In this document: positions 34,072 to 43,953 of the stretch, piece after piece
How positions within the stretch are numbered: position 1 is the stretch's first letter
How the letters are laid out: each line of letters starts with the position of its first letter
Source of the DNA: Brachionus manjavacas
Taxonomy: Eukaryota; Rotifera; Eurotatoria; Ploima; Brachionidae
Length of the DNA: 64,000 nucleotides
Assembly: GCA_019054805.1 (NCBI GenBank)
Contig: JAHQIY010000004.1
Coordinates: forward strand, 8,378,501-8,442,500
Direction: 5' to 3'
Notes under the pieces: model-generated
Databases searched by the model: none
What the model saw: the letters and a program-made list of their open reading frames with translations, nothing else
What the model was told of the DNA's origin: nothing
Program-made: the position numbers and the translations under genes

Positions 34072-34576
34072 CTGACAAAAAAACTACATATGATGACAAA
34101 TAAATTAATTAACTAATAAAATAATTATTTGAGTGACAAAAATACTTTTTTGACTAATTAATTATTTTTACAACAAATTAATGATTTTGAGGTTACAATA
34201 AAAATCAGAATCTTGAATTATAGCACCAAGATCAGAAGGAAGCTCCAGACGATTATGACAATCCGTTTTGTCCAAATCTCATCATCAAGCTAGAGTCAAC
34301 TATGAGAAAACGTCACAATTTAAGTTCATTCCTTACAATCGTAGAGAATTAAATTACTAAATAGCTTTTATTTTTTTTCCTTATTCACTCCTTGTGAAGC
34401 ATGGGGTCATTACTTTTGATTTCCACTCAAGTCAAACTAAATAGCTTAATTGAAAAAAATTTTGTCAGTTCAAAATTATTAAATAGTCATCTCAATATAT
34501 ATTTGTCAGTCGTTTAGTTTTTTTGTCAGAATAATTAGTTTTTTATTGTCAGCTAAAATAGATTAAATTTGTCACC
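34072..34576 (+). mobile_element. Probable Mutator-like element with TGACAAA arrays
   Basis: Both ends carry arrays of TGACAAA, direct at the left (34073-34160) and inverted at the right (34465-34575), the same design as the elements at 558 and 19269. The centre holds a 43-codon frame at 34226-34350 starting HQDQKEAPDDYDNPFCPNLI and ending SSFLTIVEN with a stop, of unknown family. Exact ends and target duplication could not be fixed, so superfamily is by analogy. Confidence 0.5.
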
Positions 34577-34911
34577 CCCAAAAAATTTAAGCAATTTTAT
34601 TACTAATACTTGATTTTTGAATTTTTTTTCCTATACTCTATTCAATTAGAATTTATTACAAAAATATTTTTTTTTAATAATTCTTTTTTTCCATGAGTTT
34701 TTGACTTGGTGACGAAAATATTTACATGTTTTTCCAGAATTTTTTTCACTCAATAATTTACTTTTAATAATACCAAATACCCGCTTTAGTAACATACCAT
34801 TAAATCATGGAATTTCAAAAGTAAATTGATAGTAATTTTCATACTTAAATTTTACATTAATTTTATTTTTAATTACTAATATCTATTGATATAAGTTTAT
34901 AGTTTAAAAAA

Positions 34912-35514
34912 TTAAAAAGTCAAGCATTCTTTTCGTGGAATAAAAACATTTGGATTATCGATTCCTGGAACAATGTCGTAAAAACTGGTATGAGTGTTGA
35001 TGTTGTCAGCTTTGGAAAAGTAGTGCGAGTAGATAGGCAAGCAACCCTCCAATGTCCAAGCTCCCATATAGTCAATTTTGTTTCCTTTCTCATCAGTAAA
35101 TTCTTTTCCCCATGAGGTTATCAAAACGTTGGCATTTGGTACAGCGGATGAGCCAATGTATGATTCTCCGTAGCTTGTAGCATTAGATGGAACACCAAAA
35201 TCTCTCCATGGTCTAGTAATTGATTGCTTTTTGCATTCTTTTGTCTTAAAGTTGTATCTGTACTCAATTTGCTGGCTATGCAAGTAAAGAACATCGTAAT
35301 AGTCATCTTGATCGCCAAGTTTGTACTCTTCGATAATTCTCTCACGTTTGTACACAGAATCATATGTGATGCGAGCTAAAATGGTATCTTTTTGAAATGA
35401 GTCATATGAATATACTCTAGCTTCCCATTGAGGAGGAGATGTGCATGGTACTGGCAATTGACCGAGGACTGAAGAAAATGCCAAAGCTAATGACAAGACG
35501 ATTAGGCAGCTCAT
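34912..35514 (-). CDS. Ependymin-related secreted protein (200 aa, single exon)
   Basis: Member of the ependymin / EPDR family: secreted, Cys-bridged beta-sandwich glycoproteins that bind hydrophobic ligands and calcium. Signal peptide MSCLIVLSLALAFSSVLGQ. Family pattern: PCTSPPQWEARVYSYDS, a basic YDSVYKRERIIEEY block, a DVLYLHSQQIEYRYN stretch with TKECKK, DFGVPSNAT with a likely N-glycosylation site, YIGSSAVPNANVLITSWGKE, then GCLPIYSHYF and a C-terminal FYDIVPGIDNPNVFIPRKEC. The four conserved-type cysteines are present. No intron. P5C reductase lies downstream on the plus map but upstream on this strand, 725 bp away. Confidence 0.85.
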   Translation of the reverse strand: MSCLIVLSLALAFSSVLGQLPVPCTSPPQWEARVYSYDSFQKDTILARITYDSVYKRERIIEEYKLGDQDDYYDVLYLHSQQIEYRYNFKTKECKKQSITRPWRDFGVPSNATSYGESYIGSSAVPNANVLITSWGKEFTDEKGNKIDYMGAWTLEGCLPIYSHYFSKADNINTHTSFYDIVPGIDNPNVFIPRKECLTF

Positions 35515-36238
35515 TACGAAAATTAATCTTTAGGTTTTTATGAATTCTCATCGAATAAAAAGCGAATTTATATTGTAGTAAAATTTCGATATGAGAAAAG
35601 TCATCTTGGATATTAAATGAATAAATATTATATAATGGTTTTTGGAAAATAAAAAATTTGCCAAATTGATTAAATTCGATTGATGATAAAATTATGGAAT
35701 AATTAGATAAGATTACATCTCAAAAAAAATAGTATAGTTGATTATTAAAAATAACTTTTTAAGAGAAATATGCATACCTAGAATATGGAGAAAAATGAAA
35801 GATAATACTTTTTGCTATTAATAGAAAACAAGATAGCTAGAACTCGAAGCAAATTTTTTTAAGGAAAAGTCGTTCAAATTTATTTTATAGAATTTTTTTT
35901 TTCGAATAATATCTGATTAAATTAATAAAATACAAAATACGGTTCTTATAAATTCAAAATAATGGACACATAAAAATGCATTTTTTAACTTTTGTTAAAT
36001 CTAACGCAAAATTAATTGAAATTTTATAAATTTTAGTCTAATTTATTAGTTATTTTTATTTTAAAAACTCATCTCTAAATCTAAATATTAAAAATTTTTT
36101 TATTCTAAAATAACTCAAAAATAAAGATTCAGAGAAAGATATTTGTACTTAAGATAATATAAAATTTTTAATAGATCTGTACAATTGAATTTTTATGAAC
36201 CACTATTAATTTAAATAAATATTTATTAAGATTTTAAT
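35515..36238. other. Spacer between ependymin-related gene and P5C reductase
   Basis: Carries the candidate TATA box of the ependymin-related gene at its left edge and the 3' region of P5C reductase at its right edge. Otherwise A/T-rich with nothing else recognised. Confidence 0.5.
35566..35572 (-). promoter_or_regulatory. Candidate TATA box of ependymin-related gene
   Basis: TATAAAT on the minus strand in the context CAATATAAATTCGC, about 52 bp before the ATG. The spacing leaves room for a short 5' UTR. In DNA this A/T-rich the match is only suggestive. Confidence 0.4.
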
Positions 36239-37072
36239 TTAAGAAAATTGTTTAGCTCGATTGGTAGCTGATTCGATTGCACAAATTACCGAATTTCTGA
36301 ATCCATTTCTTTCTAATTCGTGTAAACCTTGAATAGTGGTGCCACCAGGTGAGCACACTTCGTCTTTTAGCTGCATTGGATGCTTGATTCCGTGTTGTGA
36401 AATCATTATTTCAGATGCACCTTTCATTGTTTGCATGCTTAATTTTAAAGCTACCTCTCTACTGAGACCCATTTTTACACCACCATCTGCCATTGAATCC
36501 ACCATCATGTACATGTAAGCAATACTACAAGCACAAAGTGACATCGCTGCATCCATGTCCGAATCTTTGATTTCTCCAATACAGATACCAATGCTCGAAA
36601 GAATTTTAGTAATTAAAATTTTATCTGAGTCTTTCAAAGCGCCATTCTGGCTGAACACTGAGCACGATGATCCAACTAAAGCAGCTGTATTTAGCATGCA
36701 TCTAGAGATTCGAAGTGACTCATCATTTTTATTAAACGATAAAAATGTAATCAGTTTTTTAATAGTAATTCCAGCACATATTGATAGAATTAAATGATTT
36801 TCATTTAGCAAATGATTTATTTTGGAGCAAACATCTTCTAAAATTTGAGGTTTAACACATAAAAAAATTATGTCGCTATTTTCTACGACTATTTGATTTG
36901 ACTCGAACTCATTTTGAATATCTAAATAGGCGAATTTTTTTGAATCTTTCGCACTCGGATGGCTGATGTAAATGTTTGATGGTGAGCACAAACTTGCTTT
37001 TAGGATACCCTCAACTATAGCTTTGGTCATATTTCCAGCTCCTATAAAGCCGATTCGAATATTTTTTTCCAT
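36239..37072 (-). CDS. PYCR: Pyrroline-5-carboxylate reductase (277 aa, single exon)
   Basis: Last step of proline biosynthesis: NAD(P)H-dependent reduction of 1-pyrroline-5-carboxylate. The N-terminal Rossmann fold shows IGFIGAGNMTKAIVEGIL (dinucleotide-binding G8, G11, G13), then DIIFLCVKPQILEDV and SICAGITIKKL. The C-terminal dimerisation/substrate region carries MLNTAALVGSS, DGGVKMGLSREVALKLS and EVCSPGGTTIQGLHELERNG, the family signature with its conserved PGGTT. The length matches the family (about 270-320 aa). Whether it corresponds to PYCR1/2 or the cytosolic PYCR3 type is not resolved; no mitochondrial presequence is visible, which favours the latter. The gene is intronless. Confidence 0.93.
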   Translation of the reverse strand: MEKNIRIGFIGAGNMTKAIVEGILKASLCSPSNIYISHPSAKDSKKFAYLDIQNEFESNQIVVENSDIIFLCVKPQILEDVCSKINHLLNENHLILSICAGITIKKLITFLSFNKNDESLRISRCMLNTAALVGSSCSVFSQNGALKDSDKILITKILSSIGICIGEIKDSDMDAAMSLCACSIAYMYMMVDSMADGGVKMGLSREVALKLSMQTMKGASEIMISQHGIKHPMQLKDEVCSPGGTTIQGLHELERNGFRNSVICAIESATNRAKQFS

Positions 37073-38295
37073 TATTAAAAAATCTGTTTTTATGATTCTG
37101 AGAATCTAAACCAAAATTTTAAAGGATTTTTTTTTTTTGAAATTGAATTTTTTATTTAATAAATTGTATTAATCTGAAAATAAACTGTATTAATCTTAAA
37201 ATTTTTTTTAGTAAAAATTTAATAAACAGATTGTCCTTGACTAGCTAAAGATTTATTATCTTTGCATTTTTTTTTAAACAAATTAAACATAAATTATTCT
37301 AAAACTTGAAAAACTTGATATTAAATTATAAAAATGCGAGATCCAGTGAAGCCAAATTTTATACATGAACCATTTGATTTTATTTTTTCTTCAAAATGCC
37401 GAGTCATAAAACAATAATGCTTTTGGTGTTCAGAGTAGAACTTCTAAAACAAACGAATTACCAAAACTTAAGGCTAAAATTAGGGCATTGCCAAAATCAC
37501 TTCAGAATAAAAAAAGTTAAATTTAACCAAAAATATTAAAAAAAATTAAAAATCATTTAAATTTTAACATTTTTAATTATTACCAAATTTTACGACAATC
37601 TCAGCAAAATCCGTCAGCTTTTTCAACTTTAAAAAAAATAATTTTCGACAAATTTTCCTTAATTTTACTAATCAATACTACCCTCATAATGTTTTTTAAG
37701 ATTCATTGAATATTTCAATTTATACAAATTTTTATAGTTTTAGGAATCAAGAAATTTTTAAAATTCATAAATAGTTAAAAGAATAAAAATAGCTACCGTA
37801 TTCTCTTGTTTGATATTGGAGTCTGAAAAACCGAAACAAAGCTCTGGTGCAAGGTAGAAATACCATATTACCCATGTTAAAGCTTTTTTAATTTACACCA
37901 CATGCTCTATAGATGTGTTTTAAGCCTTGAATCAGCATTAAAATCATTAAGGCCTGAGATTTTTTTGAAAAATATAAATTATTTTATTTTAGCGCCGTAA
38001 ATTGAAATTAAGTTTTCACCTTAATTAATTTTTTAGTTACTTGTTTACCAAAATTTCACATTAGATAATAAATTTTTCTTTATAAATAAGAAATATTAGT
38101 CATAATCATATTTAAGTCTAATCTAAATATCATTTTGAAAAAAAGCTTGAAGTTGTCGCGGATTTTTCAGATTTTCAAATAAAAATTTCCATAGTTTCTT
38201 TATCATTTAATAAAAATTATTTTTTTTCGCAAAATTATTAGGAAATAATTAATTTAAATAAAAAAGGATTGTAAAAAATTAAAATTCAAAATTAA
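37073..38295. other. Spacer with possible transposon coding scrap
   Basis: Mostly A/T-rich. Around 37397-37520, overlapping frames give GVQSRTSKTNELPKLKAKIR followed by ALPKSLQNKK, which looks like a fragment of a real basic protein after a frame shift, but I do not recognise it. The rest shows nothing. Confidence 0.4.
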
Positions 38296-39252
38296 ATGTC
38301 GTTAGTTAACGATTTTTCATTTAACGATGATATTTATGACGTTTCAATGTCTAAAATTATGGATCGTATTACTGATAGAAGCAAAAAATTATTTAGTAAT
38401 CTGCATTTAAGTCAACCGAATTCAGATGAAACGCTTTCACCTCAAACACCTGTTTTATCAACCTCTTCGCTTAACATAAATCAATTCAGTGATTTGACCA
38501 AAATTAATCAGCATAAAATTTTATTAAAAAAGGTTAAATCGGATTCTGATCATGACTCACTATTTTTTAACAATAATAACAATAAAATAAAGAAAAAGTT
38601 CAATTTTCGTCCTAAGGTAATTGAGTCAAAAATGACACAAAACTATTCAGAGTGTTCATTAGCACACTCTAATTCTCTGACCGATTTAAGTTTTTTAAAA
38701 GAAACTAATTGCGGAGGAAAAACAGACAGATTTGAGCCAAATTTTAATTGTGGAAAAAAAATGGACAGATTTGAGCCAAATTTTAATTGTGGAAAAAAAA
38801 TGGACAGATTTGAGTCTAATTTAAATTGTGGAAAGAAAATGGACAGATTTGAGACAAGTTCTCAAAGATACAAAAATTATTTTGTTAGATGTCTAAAAGA
38901 TAATATTGTGTCTCCAGATTTTAATCTATGTGCCAACAATGATTTCAATTTTTCTGAATTTATATGTGCCAAGTCTCAATTAATTAAGTTAATAAGAAGT
39001 TATAGAATAGATAATTTGGACGAAATTGTGGATAAATCGCATTGCTTAAGCAAAATATCACTTGATGAATCATCGTCGTTGTTTACTGATAATGGAGACA
39101 AACCCAATTTACCGTGTTTTTACAAAGAAAATTTGGATAAAATTGCATTTAAAATAAATAGCTATAATCCTTTCAATTATGCAAATTGCAAAAGAGAGTT
39201 CAATTTTGAAGATTTTCAACCTGAAAATTTAACTTCTTGTTATAATAAATAA
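38296..39252 (+). CDS. Unrecognised protein with four 13-residue NCGKKMDRFE repeats
   Basis: 318-codon uninterrupted frame with an ATG start, much longer than chance frames in this spacer. I do not recognise a family. The first 110 residues are Ser/Asn/Asp-rich and likely disordered, with SP/TP motifs (LSPQTP) and a homopolymer Asn run. Residues 138-189 (38707-38862) are four tandem copies of a 13-residue unit, NCGKKMDRFEPNF and variants; copies two and three are almost identical at DNA level, so expansion was recent. The remainder (YKNYFVRCLKDNIV, KSQLIKLIRSYRIDNLDEIV) could hold short helices. No signal peptide or membrane segment. Repeated Cys and basic/acidic residues could bind metal or nucleic acid, but that is a guess. 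Confidence 0.65.
   Translation: MSLVNDFSFNDDIYDVSMSKIMDRITDRSKKLFSNLHLSQPNSDETLSPQTPVLSTSSLNINQFSDLTKINQHKILLKKVKSDSDHDSLFFNNNNNKIKKKFNFRPKVIESKMTQNYSECSLAHSNSLTDLSFLKETNCGGKTDRFEPNFNCGKKMDRFEPNFNCGKKMDRFESNLNCGKKMDRFETSSQRYKNYFVRCLKDNIVSPDFNLCANNDFNFSEFICAKSQLIKLIRSYRIDNLDEIVDKSHCLSKISLDESSSLFTDNGDKPNLPCFYKENLDKIAFKINSYNPFNYANCKREFNFEDFQPENLTSCYNK
38707..38862 (+). repeat. In-frame 39-bp tandem repeat, four copies
   Basis: Unit of 39 bp inside the unrecognised gene, units starting at 38707, 38746, 38785 and 38824. The second and third copies carry an eight-A run in the codons for Gly-Lys-Lys, a slippage-prone sequence. Confidence 0.85.
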
Positions 39253-40714
39253 TTTTTTTTGTTTTTTTTTTGTTAAATAAAATATTGAAAAGTTATTTTA
39301 ATCAATATCATTCTAAAATTTGTTGATTAAAAAAATAAAAAAAAACTTGTTCTGAAAAAAAGTATTATTTAATTTTTGATGATTGTTTCATTAATTTTAT
39401 ATAATTAATTTTTTAATCTGAAATAATTAATTAACTTAAAAAAAAAAATTTATATTTGAAATCAGAGTACAATTTAAATTGATCCACATTTCTGATACTA
39501 GATCTTTCCCGCTTATTTCTGGACATTTTCATTTCATCAAAATTTACTTATTTCAATTTATGTGCACAGTCTTTTATCATTTTCATTGTAAAACATTTTA
39601 AACATTTTAAAACTAACTAAATATAATAGAATATTTATTTATTTTGATCAATACATTTGGCATTAGTTATTAATTAATAGGTTAATAGGTTTGTTGAATT
39701 TCAAGTTATTTAAATCCTGATGACACATTAAATTGGGACCTAAACATTGATTGTTGAAGATATGAAAAAAAATTTAATCCAGATGCATTTAAAAACTCAA
39801 AATTGATTTTAAATTATAGAAAAAAATGTTAAATTGTAAAAGAAATAATTTATAAAATTTTTTTTTTTACCCGAAATTGTTAGAATAAAAATTTAATTTA
39901 TTTGCTTTAAAATTGTGTTTTTTTTTAATTTTTTTTAGAATTTGGATCCGTATTTTAGAATTTAAAAAAATTCTGTTCACATTTTTAAATAGTAATAATC
40001 CGTATTTTAGGTTGCAAAAATCCGGATCAGGATTTAGGGACAAAATTTATAAAATTATGCTTGGCTTTATTCCAGTTTTATTGAATATTCTCAAATTTTG
40101 ACTCTTTTTTGATTTTCCGAGAAAAAGAGCATTTTTGTGTGACTTTCTTCTTGGCGAAATATTTGACTTTAACCCTCACCCAGAATAATAAAGAATTTTG
40201 CCAGCTTTAATTTAAAAAGATTTGAGATTGATGCCCACCCGAGGTTAGATTCGAAATTAATGTCTGACTACAGTTTATGATTTGGGTCACTTCAATTAAG
40301 AAGAAAAATTAATTTTTTTGTACTCAATAACTATCTATTTTTATCTTTTTTTTGACTTGTCCCTTTTATGTTTTGCTCAAATTGTAACCTACTTAGTTGT
40401 AAGATTTTTAATTTTTAAGTCACATTGACAGCTCTAATTACATTCTTGCACATATTTTTTCTTAGAAAAGCAAGAAGTTGTGCTAGATGCTCAAGTCCAT
40501 TTGCCAAATATATTGCCAAATTTTCAAAAATTAAAAAAAATTTTAGTGTTTAAGTAGAATTTTTTTGATATGATGAAAAATTTTCCTTTCTTCTTATATA
40601 AGAAGTAAAAAAATAAATACCACTAATTTTTTAATGAATCAATAAATTTTAAAATAAAACTTTAAAAACAATATAACCGGAAATTATCACGAAGTCTTTT
40701 GTTTTATTTCTTAT
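39253..40714. other. Spacer, no gene recognised
   Basis: A/T-rich. The word ATCCGTATTTTAG occurs twice (39946 and 39999 regions) and a related ATCCGGATCAGG near 40020, perhaps a fragment of a simple repeat element. The short frame at 39913-40101 overlaps this and has no family signature. Confidence 0.4.
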
Positions 40715-41412
40715 TTAATCCAATAAATCATCAACTGCTAAATTGTCTGATGGAATCTCGGTAATAATCGGCTCATTTGTTTTTGAGTTACTTTCTGAGG
40801 TTTGGAGTTTAAATTGTGGCGATCCAGCATTTTTTTGTTTATAACTATTGTAGATTTTCTTGAAAAAAATCAAAAATTAGAGAAGAAATTCAATTATTAA
40901 ATTTATGAAAATACTTTTGTAACTTCTGGAAGTCTTTCGACCAAAAGTCTGAAAATTGGATCGGGCAAGCTTGTTCGTAAGACATTCAAGAGATTTTCTT
41001 TGTGCGCAGTTACAGCTACCGCATTAGCCAAGTGTTCAATTGCGTTTTCAATATCACCCAAAGCCATCAATTGTTCTCCGAGAGAAATTTCAGTGAGGAA
41101 AAACTTTTGCACTGCTTGTTCATCGCTCAAATCCGGGTACTAATAAAAACTCGGTTTTAAAATGAGAAAAAATTTTAAACTTGTGGATACTTTAGATGAG
41201 CTCTGTTCTTCTTTTTCTCTTTCTTGTTTTCTTCTTTCTGAATTCAATGAATTAACTTGCTTAAAGTGATGAGATAAAGGCAAATTACTTTCTAGCAATT
41301 TTTTTTTAAAATCCGGATGGCTTCGACGCTTATGGTCAAAATAAACACAATATCCTACAAATGCTAGACCAAGGCTACCAGCAAGCGCAACTCCCATGTT
41401 TCGAGTGAGCAT
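40715..41412 (-). CDS. TOMM20: Mitochondrial import receptor subunit TOM20 (3 exons, 196 aa)
   Basis: Outer-membrane receptor for N-terminal presequences, part of the TOM complex. Exons on the minus strand: 41412-41191, 41139-40915, 40858-40715, all phase 0. The N-terminal anchor is NMGVALAGSLGLAFVGYCVYFDHKRRSHPDFK, written here in parts: hydrophobic AGSLGLAFVGYCVYFD at residues 11-26 followed by KRRSHPDFKKKL. The cytosolic TPR-like core is AVQKFFLTEISLGEQLMALG and IENAIEHLANAVAVTA, then LRTSLPDPIFRLLVERLPEV, all close to metazoan TOM20. Human TOM20 is 145 aa; the third exon adds a polar tail ending AVDDLLD, longer than usual but with the acidic end seen in the family. Confident. Confidence 0.92.
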
Positions 41413-43953
41413 TTTTATTTTATCTTTTTTTAAATTTTAATTCTTTATTGCTGAACACAAGTTTTTATAAGCACAAATTCGCAATTATACTAAATTAAAA
41501 TACAAAATTAACTTTACAATATTTTTTATAATTTGATTTAAAAAAATTTTAAAAGAATTTTTTTAAATTTAATACCAAAAATATCAAATGTCGCATTATT
41601 TTAATTCAAAAAATACAGTTTACTTCAGTTAAATAATTTTTAAAATTCTTAAAAAAATTTTACAAGTTTAATATTATAATATCTGGTTCTTAATTAAAAT
41701 GCTCTGAAAAAATTAATTAGATTTTATGTAAAATTAGATATATGAATAGAATTTAATAAAACAAATAAATTGAGATTAGTCATGAAAGAAAAATTAATGC
41801 AAAATTGAAATTTTAAACATCAAAATTCTCTAATAATTTTTAGGAAAACAAATTAATTTTTTAATTATGTTGCGTCCTGATGCTTTTATACTCAAATAAT
41901 CTCCAATCTTTTCTTTATTAATAACTTTAAAGTTGAATTCACAAAAAAAATACAAAAAAAAATACAAAAAATTCTAACTATAATTTCGAAAAATCAGTAA
42001 CCAGTAATCAGTCATTTTTTGAATATTCAAGATTTTAAATGTCCCTAGTATTTGTAAATAATTTTGTTTAAAATGTCGTATCACATAAAAATTCTTTTAT
42101 AAAGGTTTAGAGGAAAAATTTGGAAACTATTCAAAAGGCTATTTTAGATTGCAAAAAATTTATGAATTATTATTAATAAATAATTCCAACAAGTGGATAA
42201 TTTGTGAAAAAAAATGTTCTGTAAGCAATTTTATTTTAGAAAATTAAAAAGGTTAATTTAGGTGATCTTGTTTAAATCAAGATCTAACAGAAAATAATCT
42301 AAATAAACAAATCTTAGCAAGTAAAAATTTTTAATTAAAGTCTGATATTTTGTGAAGCTTTTAACATCATTTATATTATTTTGATCTGAAGTTAACATCT
42401 TTTTAAGATTTTTAAAATAAATTCTAAACAAATTAGCTATTATTTATTCCTAAAGAACGTCAACGATCTTAGTTTTGAATAAATGATCTTTTTTAGTTCA
42501 CGATTTTATTTAAAATCTTATCTTTTGGGATCATATAAATTTTGTTTCAAGATTAATCTAATGGGTGTTTTTTTTTTAAATCTAAATTTCGGAAAAGTGT
42601 TTTTTAGTAGTTTGAAGTTTTAAAATTTTTTTCGGATCTAATGTTCAATTTGTAATTAAACAATACAAATTAAACATTTTAAATGTACTTTTTCTGTCCT
42701 TGTAAGTTTTCTTTTAATCGGAATAGAGAAAAATTAGAAAAGAGAAAGAAAATTTAGACGCATAATTAATAAAAAGTTAAGATTATTTTATTATTTTTCT
42801 TTATCGCTTATTTTTTTTTTAAATAAAAAATCTTTGTCCAAAGTAATTCGTTACTCGGCCTGGACAAGGGAACAAAAAACTTTGAATTTTTTGGGTGCAA
42901 AGAAAGCTTAAAAATATCTTCTTTACAATGAAATGATAGCGAATTTCTTTCTTAAATCAGATTCTAGTATCTACAAGTATCAATATTTTAAGAGAATTTA
43001 GATGTTATGAGATTTGATAAAATAAAAAAGAGTAATTTCTCTCTTAATTGGCTAGTGTAAGTCTTCTTGTATTGAGTCCTCTTTAGTTTTTTAGTCCGAT
43101 CAGAATCGTAACTAAAAAAAAACTTGGAATAACAATATACAGTCTTTATGTTCTCCTAAAAAAATAAAAATATTAAAATAATTTTGACCAAAAAATTTAT
43201 AAAGTGTATGTTAAGGAGGTTATATATAAAATTTTTAAAATATTTGAAAATGTGGTTGGGAAACAAATTAGATTTATTTTTTAAATCTCAAATTCAAATT
43301 CTTTACTCAATTTAATTATTTCTTCCATTTCTTCCAAAATAATAATTCTAATTTAATAATAAAGATGTTAATAGTGTTTATACAACAATGCCATTTGCGT
43401 TTTTGCATTAAAAAAAAGATTAAAATTTTTTTAAATTTTCAAATTACAGATTAGAGTATGTTTTAAAATTAAAAGACATAAATCAATTTATTCATAGAAT
43501 TTTTTTATTCAATTGTAAATCAGAGTTATTACACTCAGAATTTAATGAGACTCGGTCTATTTTTATGAGGAGTTTTTTTATTTTTTTATTAACTAAAAAA
43601 TTTAATTTTTCAAATTTTTAATTAATTAAATAATTAATAATATTCACAAAAAAGAAAGCAAATAGAATATATTAAGTTTGAAGTGCTTTTTTGCCAAGAA
43701 TAGAAATAATTAAAATGTACGAACACCGAGTAAGAATTCGAGTAATAGTCAATTGAATGAAGTGTGGCGACCAGAGTGTCCAATTTAAAGAGGATGTCAA
43801 CTTCCATCCAAACCAAAGCGTTTGGAATAATAATCGAATCAGTTTAATTTTACTCCTAAGTCTCTAAATTAGTTAAGATAAAATTTATTATTCAAAAATC
43901 GATTGATTTAATTTGATTGAAAAATTTACGAAAGATCAAAAATCCTAACAAAG
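41413..43953. other. Gene-free spacer between TOM20 and PP2A-B56
   Basis: About 2.5 kb of A/T-rich sequence with no recognised coding, RNA or transposon feature. The 60-codon frame at 43634-43816 shows no family signal. Confidence 0.5.
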
